Source of the DNA: G965207125 sp965207125
Lineage (GTDB): Bacteria; Pseudomonadota; Alphaproteobacteria; Puniceispirillales; UBA1172
NCBI GenBank assembly: GCA_965207125.1
Contig: OZ242263.1
Span: 1,488,001 to 1,552,000 of the forward strand
DNA: 64,000 nt
Reading direction: 5' to 3'
Of the stretch, positions 44,082 to 51,852 are shown piece by piece (position 1 is the first letter of the stretch; each line of letters opens with the position of its first letter). The notes beneath the pieces were generated by a model. That model was given only the letters and a program-made list of their open reading frames with translations. It was not told the origin of the DNA and did not search any database. A program made the position numbers and the translations under genes.

Positions 44082-45053
44082 CTAATCCGCGATAAAACTG
44101 CGCCGATAAAATTCCAGCCAGTTGCCGCCACTGATCTTTTCTATATCATGGTGAGAAAAGCCAGTTTTTGCAAGCCCACCCAAAATATTTCCCCAGTGAC
44201 GATTATCTTCAAACCATGAAGGCATCGGAGGAAAGCCCGCTTGAGCAGCAGAACCTTCGCCATAGTCTATTTTCTTTGTCCAGCGGCCAACGCGCATCCA
44301 TTCGACTACGCTATCTGGTTGATCCTGACAAAGATCAGAGCCAAAACCGATATGATCAACGCCCATTATCTCTACTGCTCGGGCAATCATCCCGCAGAAA
44401 TTGTCAAGACTGCACTGACTGCCATCCTTAAGGTGATGGGGATAAAGCGACACACCAAGCATGCCGCCGCTGGCCGCTAAGGCCTTCAGCACATCATCAG
44501 ATTTGTTGCGCCTGGCTGGATGCCAGAAGGACGGATTGGCATGACTGATGGCAATTGGGCGCTGAGAGTGTTCTATTGCCTCTAGCGTTGATCGTTCCGC
44601 CGAATGAGACATATCTACTACTAATCCGACCCTGTTCATCTCCTCCACTACCTCGCGCCCCATGCGGGTGAGTCCGGTATCGTCATCCTCATAGCATCCC
44701 GTGGCCAGAAGCGACTGGTTGTTATATGTTAACTGCATGAAACGTGCGCCAAGGCGGTGGACGACCTCAACCAGCCCTATATCATCCTCGATCGGGGACG
44801 GGTTCTGAAAACCAAACACTACCGCAGTACGACCACTCTCTTTGGCGGCCTCAATATCCTCAGCTGAAAAGGCTTGAACGATGCGGTTAGGGTATTTTTC
44901 GAACCAACGATTCCATTGCTCAAAATTCAGCACTGTCTCGCGGAAATTTTCATGATAGGCAATGGTCACATGAACAGCGTCAACACCGCCTTCAGACCAT
45001 TGCTGAAAGATTTTTGGTGACCATTGGCAATATTGCAGACAATCAATGAGCAT
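44082..45053 (-). CDS. M19 (membrane dipeptidase) family protein, metal site degenerate
   Basis: A 323-residue TIM-barrel protein of the renal dipeptidase family. The two His motifs VDMSHSAERST and AISHANPSFWHPARRNK and the late FGSDLCQDQPDSVV are clear. The N-terminal His-x-Asp pair of active dipeptidases is absent (MLIDCLQYCQWS instead), and the bridging Glu of GxEG is replaced by Gln in VFGFQNPSP. The metal centre must therefore differ, and dipeptide hydrolysis is doubtful. It lies 27 bases after the ABC ATPase gene, so a role in breaking down the imported compound is more likely. Confidence 0.8.
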   Translation of the reverse strand: MLIDCLQYCQWSPKIFQQWSEGGVDAVHVTIAYHENFRETVLNFEQWNRWFEKYPNRIVQAFSAEDIEAAKESGRTAVVFGFQNPSPIEDDIGLVEVVHRLGARFMQLTYNNQSLLATGCYEDDDTGLTRMGREVVEEMNRVGLVVDMSHSAERSTLEAIEHSQRPIAISHANPSFWHPARRNKSDDVLKALAASGGMLGVSLYPHHLKDGSQCSLDNFCGMIARAVEIMGVDHIGFGSDLCQDQPDSVVEWMRVGRWTKKIDYGEGSAAQAGFPPMPSWFEDNRHWGNILGGLAKTGFSHHDIEKISGGNWLEFYRRSFIAD

Positions 45054-45080
45054 GATTACGGGCCTATCAACAGGCAGGAT

Positions 45081-46139
45081 TTATTTACTGGCTACCTCGT
45101 GTTTAAGGTCATACCGCACCAGTGCTTTGTAAACGTCTGGCATTGGCAGATGCCCAATTACCTTATCCCCTTCGGTCACCGCGTATATCTTGTCGGTTTT
45201 GCCGTCCGCCATGGTGATCAACTGCTCTAGTGTTTCACCCGCATCAATACTCCCGTCAACCTTCTTACTCGACTTTGTCGGTGTCATGATCGATCGGATG
45301 CGTAAAACCCGAGCCCGGTTAATATCGCTGACGAAATCTTCTATGTAAGGATCACTAGGGTTGAGTAGAATATGCTGTGGTTCGCCCTGCTGAACAATAA
45401 ATCCATCCTTCAGCACTACTAGATGATCTGCTATTTTCAAGGCCTCATCAAGGTCGTGGGTGATAAATAGAATCGTCTTATGTAGATCACGCTGAAGATC
45501 CAGCAGCAGATCCTGCATTGTTGTTCTTATCAGCGGGTCAAGAGCGGAAAACGCCTCATCCATCAGCATCACATCGGCGTTCGATGTCAGCGCTCTCGCG
45601 ATGCCAACCCGTTGTTGCATCCCACCAGATAGCTGAGATGGGTAAGCATTCTCAAAACCCTCAAGTCCAACTCTCGACAGCCAGTAGCGCGCGTCTTTTT
45701 CAGTCTTTTTGCTGTCCTCGCCACGCACCGTTGGGGCCAGCATGGAGTTCTGTAGCACCGTCCGATGTGGCAGAAGAGCGAATTTCTGAAATACCATCGA
45801 CATTCTCGTCTGCCGCAGATTCCTTAACTCACTTTCAGACAAGTCCAAGATATTTTTGCCATCGAGCAAAACTTCACCTGACGTTGGCTCTATCAGCCGG
45901 TTAACATGTCTGATCAGGGTCGATTTGCCTGATCCGGACAGCCCCATGATCACCGTGATATTTCCGGATATGATATCTATATTGATGTTGTTGAGACCAA
46001 TGACATGGCCGGTTTTGCGTTGAACCTCCGCCTTATCAATACCGTCACTGATCTCAGGCAGAATCGAGGTGGGATCACTACCGAAAATCTTGAACAGATT
46101 TTTGATGGAAAGGGCGATATTTTGGTTTGTTTTAGTCAT
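45081..46139 (-). CDS. glycine betaine/proline-type ABC transporter ATP-binding protein
   Basis: A 352-residue OpuAA/ProV-type ATPase. The Walker A is MGLSGSGKSTLIRHVNRL (about residue 69), the signature LSGGMQQRVGIARAL (about 173), the Walker B VMLMDEAFSALDPL, and the switch His is in FITHDLDEAL. A C-terminal CBS-like domain (IRSIMTPTKSS ... DKIYAVTEGDKVIGH) may sense ionic strength or nucleotides as in OpuA. The operon order is receptor, permease, ATPase, M19-like protein. Betaine, choline, proline betaine or DMSP are possible substrates; the sequence does not decide. Confidence 0.92.
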   Translation of the reverse strand: MTKTNQNIALSIKNLFKIFGSDPTSILPEISDGIDKAEVQRKTGHVIGLNNINIDIISGNITVIMGLSGSGKSTLIRHVNRLIEPTSGEVLLDGKNILDLSESELRNLRQTRMSMVFQKFALLPHRTVLQNSMLAPTVRGEDSKKTEKDARYWLSRVGLEGFENAYPSQLSGGMQQRVGIARALTSNADVMLMDEAFSALDPLIRTTMQDLLLDLQRDLHKTILFITHDLDEALKIADHLVVLKDGFIVQQGEPQHILLNPSDPYIEDFVSDINRARVLRIRSIMTPTKSSKKVDGSIDAGETLEQLITMADGKTDKIYAVTEGDKVIGHLPMPDVYKALVRYDLKHEVASK

Positions 46140-46147
46140 GAGATTAT

Positions 46148-47161
46148 TTAGCTGTGATAGGTTTTATTGATGCGATTAAGCGCAGATTTTGACACACGGT
46201 CAAGGATGATTGCCAAGAGAACAATGCCGATGCCAGCCATAAAGCCAACTCCCAGACGGAGGTTGTTGATGCCATCCAGAACCAGTGTTCCCAGCCCTGG
46301 TGCGGAGACCAGTGAGGCGATAACCACCATGGCAAGACTCATCATAATAGTCTGGTTGACGCCAGCCATAATATTAGGCATGGCCAGAGGAACCTGCACA
46401 TTGAGCAACATTTGTCGCTTGTTCATTCCATAGGCGTTAGCTGCTTCAATTACGTCCTTGTCCACAAGCCGAATACCTAGATCAGTGAGGCGAATCACCG
46501 GCACGATAGCGTAGAGAATAATCGCCATGCCATAGAGTTTTGGTTCAGTGATCTTAAAGAGAAAGATCAACGGGATTAGATAAACGAAAGTCGGAAGTGT
46601 CTGAAGCATATCTAGTACAGGCGTGAGAACACGTTGCAAAGTATTGTTTCTGGCCATCAGAATGCCTATCGGCACCCCTAGCAATACGCAAAGCACAGTG
46701 CAGACGAAAATAATCGACAGCGTCTGCATGGCGTAGACATAGTGGTCGGTCAAGAGAAAGAACATCATGCATATCAGCACGAATGATGAGACTTTCCATG
46801 ATTTAGCCGATATCTGTGCAACGAAGATGATAATCGGCACTAGCACCCACCACGGGACGCTGGTGAATAGACTAAGGGCCCCTTCTAGTAGCCACGATAA
46901 GGGTTGGGTTAGTGGATCAAGAACGAAACGTAACCCCGGTCTCACGAAAAGAAACCCAGTTTCCAGAGACGCTGTCACATCACGCGATTGCGGCATAGCT
47001 CCGCAAGCCTTATGCAATGTGTCCAGTGATGGGAAAGGAAACTCCCACCACGCAGATGACTCGCCCTTGAGACTTTTCAAAGTTAAAAGGGCCTTGCCAC
47101 CGCTGGAATTACACCATTCGGTCAAGCCAAGAAAATTGAAAATACCTTCATATGCAGCCAT
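46148..47161 (-). CDS. glycine betaine/proline-type ABC transporter permease
   Basis: A 337-residue inner-membrane permease of the ProW/OpuAB type with about seven helices. The cytoplasmic EAA-like loop is GMNKRQMLLNVQVPLAMPNIMAGVNQTI, followed by the family signature MSLAMVVIASLVSAPGLGT. A soluble N-terminal stretch of about 90 residues, containing WWEFPFPSLD, precedes the first helix. It starts 134 bases after the receptor gene, with an attenuator hairpin in between, and its stop is 8 bases before the ATPase start. Confidence 0.92.
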   Translation of the reverse strand: MAAYEGIFNFLGLTEWCNSSGGKALLTLKSLKGESSAWWEFPFPSLDTLHKACGAMPQSRDVTASLETGFLFVRPGLRFVLDPLTQPLSWLLEGALSLFTSVPWWVLVPIIIFVAQISAKSWKVSSFVLICMMFFLLTDHYVYAMQTLSIIFVCTVLCVLLGVPIGILMARNNTLQRVLTPVLDMLQTLPTFVYLIPLIFLFKITEPKLYGMAIILYAIVPVIRLTDLGIRLVDKDVIEAANAYGMNKRQMLLNVQVPLAMPNIMAGVNQTIMMSLAMVVIASLVSAPGLGTLVLDGINNLRLGVGFMAGIGIVLLAIILDRVSKSALNRINKTYHS

Positions 47162-47245
47162 CGTTTTTATCTTTCTATGCCAAGGAGATCCCCGCCAACA
47201 CGGGGGTAAGTTTCTTTAAGTTTGCTTATCTATAAAATTAACTGC

Positions 47246-47277
47246 AAAAAGCTAGGGCAGGGTTTCCCCTGCCCTAG
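47246..47277 (-). terminator. terminator/attenuator hairpin between receptor and permease genes
   Basis: CTAGGGCAGGG (47252-47262) is perfectly complementary to CCCTGCCCTAG (47267-47277) with a four-base loop. On the minus strand it is followed by a run of five T (47250-47246). It lies 19 bases past the receptor stop. Partial read-through would give more receptor than permease, as in many ABC operons. Confidence 0.8.
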
Positions 47278-47295
47278 ACTTTTGCATCGCATTAA

Positions 47296-48270
47296 TTACA
47301 GTTGTGCACTCAGTTTCTTTCTAGCGTCGTCGCTGACCCAGCCCATGATCATATCCGTATAGTTGGTTAGAACCCATGCAGCCGCTTCATCAGCTGAAGC
47401 GTTGTTGTCCTGTTTCCAAGCAAGCATCTTGCTCATCACGTCGTTGGGGAAAGACAAATTCTTGATGAATTCGAACACTTCAGGTTCACGTTTAGACAGG
47501 TCAGTGGTAACCGCATTCAGTACAGGAGCGGACGGAAAACCTGAAGCGCCAAGTTCCGATTCAGCGGCATCATCCTTCTGGTTGATTGCATGCTGTTCCG
47601 GATTAACTGCGCCAATATCAACAGCAGCCATTTCATATTTACCAAGAATCGCAGTTGGCCCCCAGTAATAACCAAACCAAGGCTCACCATCGGCGAACGC
47701 TGCAGCAATAGACGCTGCTAGGTTGGCGCCTGACCCATGGTCAAACACCTCAATGCCGTTGGCTTCTAGTTGGTGAACAATTTTGAGGTTATCATTGACG
47801 ATACGGCAACCCCAGCCAACTGGGCAATTGTGGAAACGTCCACCGACCAGTTCAGGATTAGCCAGAATGCCCTCAATAGTGGTCAGTTCAGGATATTTTG
47901 CAGCCAGAGTTTTTGGAATCCACCAACCTTCCTCACCACCACCGGCAAATATGTTAGAAGCAGTGATAATCTTACCTTCAGCCTCGATCCCAGCGTAGGC
48001 TGGCACTGAGTTTTTCCAGACTTCTGGAACAATATCCGGTTGGCCGTTTTCAGCCAATGAAGTCACGGCCGGAACCGTATCGGTTGGCACCACTGTGACG
48101 TCACAGCCATAACCTTCCTCCAGAACATATTTGACTACGGCGGTGATACTCTCACCAGAAGCCCAGCCCATCGCTCCAACGCTAATCTCACCGCAGTCAG
48201 CTTTTGCGACGTTGGTGAGCATGCCTAAACCAAGCATAGTACCGGTCAGGCTCATAATAATTTTTTTCAT
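47296..48270 (-). CDS. glycine betaine/proline-type ABC transporter substrate-binding protein
   Basis: A 324-residue periplasmic receptor of the ProX/OpuAC type. The signal peptide is MKKIIMSLTGTMLGLGMLTNVAKA, cut before DCGEIS. Aromatic residues suited to a cation-pi box are seen in GAMGWASGES, PEVWKNSVPAY, EEGWWIPK and WFGYYWGP. Two cysteines (FHNCPVGWGCRIV) may form a disulfide. Quaternary-ammonium or sulfonium compounds such as glycine betaine or DMSP are the likely ligands. I start at the ATG at 48270 after GGGAG; the longer open frame upstream is the leader that carries the pseudoknot candidate. Confidence 0.92.
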   Translation of the reverse strand: MKKIIMSLTGTMLGLGMLTNVAKADCGEISVGAMGWASGESITAVVKYVLEEGYGCDVTVVPTDTVPAVTSLAENGQPDIVPEVWKNSVPAYAGIEAEGKIITASNIFAGGGEEGWWIPKTLAAKYPELTTIEGILANPELVGGRFHNCPVGWGCRIVNDNLKIVHQLEANGIEVFDHGSGANLAASIAAAFADGEPWFGYYWGPTAILGKYEMAAVDIGAVNPEQHAINQKDDAAESELGASGFPSAPVLNAVTTDLSKREPEVFEFIKNLSFPNDVMSKMLAWKQDNNASADEAAAWVLTNYTDMIMGWVSDDARKKLSAQL

Positions 48271-48302
48271 GGTAACTCCCGTTATTTGATAGTTAATGAT
48301 GT

Positions 48303-48374
48303 GGAGAATTGGTTTCATAAGACAAAGCGAGGTCTTACCATATCCCCATTCTCCGAATTTTAGTCTCGCTTTGT
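48303..48374 (-). ncRNA. candidate pseudoknot leader RNA upstream of the betaine ABC operon
   Basis: Read on the minus strand, ACAAAGCGAG (48374-48365) pairs perfectly with CTCGCTTTGT (48331-48322), 10 pairs. GGAGAAT (48354-48348) in the loop pairs with ATTCTCC (48309-48303) beyond the stem, 7 pairs, extendable by two more G-C pairs after one mismatch. The order stem1-stem2-stem1'-stem2' is an H-type pseudoknot, 32 bases before the receptor start codon. It may be a riboswitch or other cis-regulatory RNA. It does not match a known class that I can name. Confidence 0.55.
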
Positions 48375-48643
48375 ATTTCCTCAATCTGATTTCCGAGCAG
48401 CTTGATTGTCCACCCAGTTTTGCGTAGATATCCACGCATTATCAATCCAAGCATAAATAACGGTGCGCATCAACCTTTTTTTGAAAAACACGATGAATCT
48501 GAAGGTTTCTGCGTGGATAGGAAGCGGTGGCGGTGGAGGCTGCCCGTGCCGAATCTGTCAGAATCTTATTGACGACAGAGGGGCGTGACTATAGAGAATC
48601 TTGGCTAATCTATGATAAAAAATAATAAGCTGGAGTAGGGAAG

Positions 48644-48702
48644 AATGGCGCGCCCGAGAGGATTCGAACCTCTGACCTCTGCCTTCGGAGGGCAGCGCTC
48701 TA
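48644..48702 (-). repeat. truncated tRNA-Arg(CCG) 3' copy: attachment-site repeat
   Basis: The stretch is identical, apart from one base at 48697, to the 3' part of the tRNA-Arg gene at 50401-50459, from the anticodon arm through the T arm, acceptor and CCA. The D arm and 5' acceptor strand are missing, so it cannot be a functional tRNA. Such a displaced 3' fragment is what site-specific integration into a tRNA gene leaves at the far end of the insert. Confidence 0.85.
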
Positions 48703-48868
48703 CACATATATCATTGAAAACGCTTAGTTTTTCACAGATTTTCATATCAAAATTATGGTATCTGATTTTGCCTCTGTGGCAATGCTGTGGTCGCCGAGCG
48801 TATGTCTGAGCATGATTTCATCATTTATGCTAAACTGGTGCAGAGAATAGCAATTTAGGTAGAATAAT

Positions 48869-49729
48869 TTGTTTGGTCATATTGACGGAATCCCAGTTGG
48901 ACAGGTTTTTGACTCCAGAAAGGAAGTCGCTGCAGCGGGACTGCATGCGCCACCAATATCTGGAATATGGGGTGCTCAAAAGGGTGCATGCTCAATTGTA
49001 TTGTCTGGAGGGTATGAGGATGACATCGATGACCTCAATTACATCCTGTACACAGGTCAAGGTGGGCTGGACTCACCAGGTGGAAAACAAGAATTCACCA
49101 GAGGCAACAGAGGACTTCAATTAAGTTGCCAATACAAATTGCCTGTCCGTGTCATAAGAGGACACCAAATTTCTAACGGACCAGTAAGTGGTTATAGATA
49201 TGATGGTTTGTACTATGTGCAGAACTATGAACGGGTACTTGGAAAAAGAGGATATTTTATTTGCAGATTTCACCTAGTCAGTGAAAATTCAATTAACCAA
49301 TTAGAAGATATATTGAGACCGCACCTAAAGCCTTCTTATGTTCGTCCAAGTCGTGTTCAGACAACAACTAATAGATTGCAGCGGAATGTAAAAATAAGTG
49401 AAAGAGTAAAGGGGATTTACTCATTTAGATGCCAAGTTTGTGATGTGTTACTTAGTTCACCAAATGGTCCCATTGCGATTGGTGCACATGTAAAAGGTTT
49501 AGGTCGACCGCATAATGGACCTGATGTGCTAGAAAACATGATTTGCTTATGTCCAAACCACCACGACCAATTCGATTGTCTTTCTTATTATATTGAACCA
49601 GAGACTCTGCAGATAACGGGATTAGACGAATTCGAGGGCAGAAAATTAACCGTCAATTCTAGGCATAAATTGAGCAAGGAGTTTCTGGAATATCATAAGC
49701 AATTATTCCTAAAAAATTTGAATGTATAA
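48869..49729 (+). CDS. SRA(YDG)-HNH modification-dependent endonuclease
   Basis: A 286-residue protein starting at TTG 48869; an in-frame stop lies just upstream at 48860, and AGGTAG precedes it. Residues 1-155 are an SRA/YDG domain (FGHIDGIPVGQVFDSR, IVLSGGYEDDIDDLNYILYTG, LPVRVIRG, YRYDGLYYV), which flips out 5-methyl- or 5-hydroxymethylcytosine. Residues about 190-255 are an HNH nuclease: two CxxC-type metal pairs, His in IGAHVKGLG, Asn in VLENMICLCPNHHDQFD. This combination is that of type IV restriction enzymes that cut DNA carrying modified cytosine, such as phage DNA. It stands alone between the tRNA repeats, as expected for a defence cargo gene. Confidence 0.85.
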   Translation: MFGHIDGIPVGQVFDSRKEVAAAGLHAPPISGIWGAQKGACSIVLSGGYEDDIDDLNYILYTGQGGLDSPGGKQEFTRGNRGLQLSCQYKLPVRVIRGHQISNGPVSGYRYDGLYYVQNYERVLGKRGYFICRFHLVSENSINQLEDILRPHLKPSYVRPSRVQTTTNRLQRNVKISERVKGIYSFRCQVCDVLLSSPNGPIAIGAHVKGLGRPHNGPDVLENMICLCPNHHDQFDCLSYYIEPETLQITGLDEFEGRKLTVNSRHKLSKEFLEYHKQLFLKNLNV

Positions 49730-50402
49730 ATAACTACATCAAATCCATCTGACCGATGGTGGTGGTGACTAACCAAAGTTTGAGTGTGCAAACCTATTGA
49801 GAAACAGCAATGCTGGTTCAGAACCTAGTTAGGCAACAGATTTATTTGATGACACACCAAAGTTGGAACTGGTGTTTAAAGATTGCCAACAAGACGAGGG
49901 AATTATCACCTTCAAGCGATGCAGGTATCATCCAGTCGGTTTTGCATCGCTACCGTAGTTAGGTGGAGTGTAAAAGGACATCGGATTACCTGCCTTACCT
50001 ATTCGATTAGGTTTCTCTGACTGGATGTGGCAATGGGCGCGAACGCAGGTTCTGTTTCCGGCATGCTGACCCACGGCAGGGTTAGTGTGCCTAGAACACA
50101 TCCGCAGATTAAACATTCTAGAGATTAATAATCAGCATTAGATACTTGCATCTTGGATGCAATCGTCCGTAGGACAAGTTTTAGTATGTTATAAAACGAT
50201 GGAGTCCAGCATTACTTATGATGAACTATCAAAACTTCGCCAACCAGAAACACGCACTTGAGCAGTCCATTTGGCATCTCTTTTTCTCACACAACTCATC
50301 GATTTGAACTCATCTTTGTGTCAAATCTGCATCAAAACTGCGTTCTCTGATTGCAACTCCGAATGAAGAGTTGTCTAAATCATTGAAATATATGTGAGAA
50401 AA
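49730..50402. other. island interior without a recognised gene
   Basis: About 670 bases with only short open frames. A 62-codon minus-strand frame at 49928-50116 contains GQHAGNRTCVRAHCHIQSEK but matches nothing I recognise. It may hold decayed mobile-element sequence or a regulatory or attachment region. Confidence 0.45.
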
Positions 50403-50479
50403 TGGCGCGCCCGAGAGGATTCGAACCTCTGACCTCTGCCTTCGGAGGGCAGCACTCTATCCAGCTGAGCTACGGGCGC
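50403..50479 (-). tRNA. tRNA-Arg (anticodon CCG)
   Basis: On the minus strand, acceptor GCGCCCG (50479-50473) pairs with CGGGCGC, and CCA is encoded at 50405-50403. The anticodon stem CTGCC/GGCAG encloses loop CTCCGAA, giving anticodon CCG for CGG codons. D and T arms are intact (GAGGT...GGTTCGAATCC). Its 3' half is repeated at 48644-48702, marking it as an integration site. Confidence 0.95.
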
Positions 50480-50567
50480 ACTCACTGACCCTGTTTATAG
50501 CACTAAAAAACCTAGGCGCAAATCAGATGAATGCCAAAAACCTAAACGTGAGTCAGGGCCAGCCCCA

Positions 50568-51524
50568 CTAGTCTCTGGTTAGGTCAACGAAAACATCCTC
50601 AAGAGCCGGTGAGGACGTGGTTACATCCGTGATTACATAACCTGAATCATTCACTTTTGACATGATCGCGCCAGCATCGATCGCGCGAGGGTCATAACGA
50701 ACAGACAGGCGACCATCAACAAAATCAGCACCCAGATTTTTTAATTCTGGCGATAACGCCAAACCTTCATTACCCCTGACCTCAAATACCAGCAACTTGT
50801 AGCCAGCGTCTGTTAATAAATCAGCTGTTGCCGCGCACTTAACCATACGGCCATGATTTAATATAGCCACGTGATCGCATAACAATTCAGCCTCGGTAAG
50901 ATAATGCGTGGTTAAAATGATCGTAACTCCATCTGAATTTAGTGCTTTGATCATGTCCCACAAACGCTGGCGCAATGACACGTCAACGCCTGCGGTTGGC
51001 TCATCCAGAATCAATACGGGCGGCGAGTGAACCATTGCTTTGCCCACCAGAAGCCGTCGCCTCATCCCTCCAGACAACGTCCGCGCGTATGATTCGGCCT
51101 GATCACTTAAGCCGATTAACGCCAGAATCTCATCAGTGCAGCGCTCGTGGATAGGTACGCCAAATAAACCGGCTTGTGCGTGCAACGTCTCATACGGCGT
51201 GAAAAAACTGTCGATGTTTAACTCTTGCGGAACAACGCCGATGTTAGAACGCGCCTGGCGCGGATTATCATCTATATCAACACCCCAAACTACCGCTGTG
51301 CCACCCGTCTTTAACACCGTGCCGGCTAAAATATTGATCAAGGTCGATTTTCCTGCGCCATTCGGCCCTAACAAGCCAAAAATACTGCCAACCGGGATCG
51401 TCAGTGAGATACCCTTTAGGGCCTGATGCGCTCCGCGCTTGCCAATGCGCCGATAAGTTTTGGATAAATTGTCTAAAATAATAGCCGCCCCGCTGACCGG
51501 AGGCTCAAAAACAACACTAGCCAT
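50568..51524 (-). CDS. ABC transporter ATP-binding protein (ABC-2/YadG type)
   Basis: A 318-residue ATPase with Walker A GLLGPNGAGKSTLINILAG (about residue 52), signature TLSGGMRRRLLVGKAMV, Walker B VLILDEPTAGVD and switch His in LTTHYLTEAELLCDHV. The C-terminal 80 residues match the extra domain of YadG/NatA-like exporters. The partner ABC-2 permease that normally follows is missing: the next feature downstream is tRNA-Arg and the island. The permease may lie elsewhere or have been lost. Confidence 0.88.
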   Translation of the reverse strand: MASVVFEPPVSGAAIILDNLSKTYRRIGKRGAHQALKGISLTIPVGSIFGLLGPNGAGKSTLINILAGTVLKTGGTAVVWGVDIDDNPRQARSNIGVVPQELNIDSFFTPYETLHAQAGLFGVPIHERCTDEILALIGLSDQAESYARTLSGGMRRRLLVGKAMVHSPPVLILDEPTAGVDVSLRQRLWDMIKALNSDGVTIILTTHYLTEAELLCDHVAILNHGRMVKCAATADLLTDAGYKLLVFEVRGNEGLALSPELKNLGADFVDGRLSVRYDPRAIDAGAIMSKVNDSGYVITDVTTSSPALEDVFVDLTRD

Positions 51525-51606
51525 GGTTACCTCGTATCAGCGGGCTTGCAAAATTCGTCCCAATCGTGATGATAGAACCATCAATCATCATGCGGTGAGT
51601 CAAAAC

Positions 51607-51852
51607 ATGAAGTCAAGCTCAGTCCCCACGGGGAACCCTGATAATAACACGCAAGATGCGGAAGACATAACACCGCTCGAAGTTATCCGAGTCACCAAAA
51701 GACGCATTGCCTGTGATGGCGGTGGGGCCCTTGGACATCCGAAAGTTTGGTTGACGCTGGATGAGTGTGATCAGGTGCTTTGCCCTTATTGCTCGCGCCT
51801 TTTCGTGCTTAAGGGCAGGAGAGGCGGGGCTTTGCAATCGGACGACCACTGA
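51607..51852 (+). CDS. zinc-finger domain protein (zf-CHCC type)
   Basis: An 81-residue protein. The C-terminal 45 residues are a zf-CHCC zinc finger, CDGGGALGHPKVWLTL followed by CDQVLCPYCSRLFVL, related to the complex I subunit NDUFS6. The N-terminal 35 residues are acidic and low-complexity (NPDNNTQDAEDITPLE). I chose the ATG at 51607; the frame is open further upstream. Its stop overlaps the polA ATG by one base, so the two are coupled. Confidence 0.78.
   Translation: MKSSSVPTGNPDNNTQDAEDITPLEVIRVTKRRIACDGGGALGHPKVWLTLDECDQVLCPYCSRLFVLKGRRGGALQSDDH

Larger units (their letters stand above)
48644..50459. mobile_element. small genomic island integrated at tRNA-Arg(CCG)
   Basis: An approximately 1.8 kb segment lies between the truncated tRNA copy (48644-48702) and the intact tRNA-Arg (50403-50479). 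It contains one recognisable gene, an SRA-HNH endonuclease, and about 670 bases without a convincing gene. No integrase is visible, so it is either a remnant or was mobilised by an enzyme encoded elsewhere. The composition is AT-rich relative to the flanking genes. Confidence 0.65.

Noticed and set aside
48303..48374. Assignment of the ABC leader pseudoknot to the SAM-II or SAM-V riboswitch class
   Set aside because: The order of stems is similar, but the first stem is 10 pairs and the loop after the second strand is about 16 bases, unlike the compact SAM-II/SAM-V forms. No consensus core bases were recognised.
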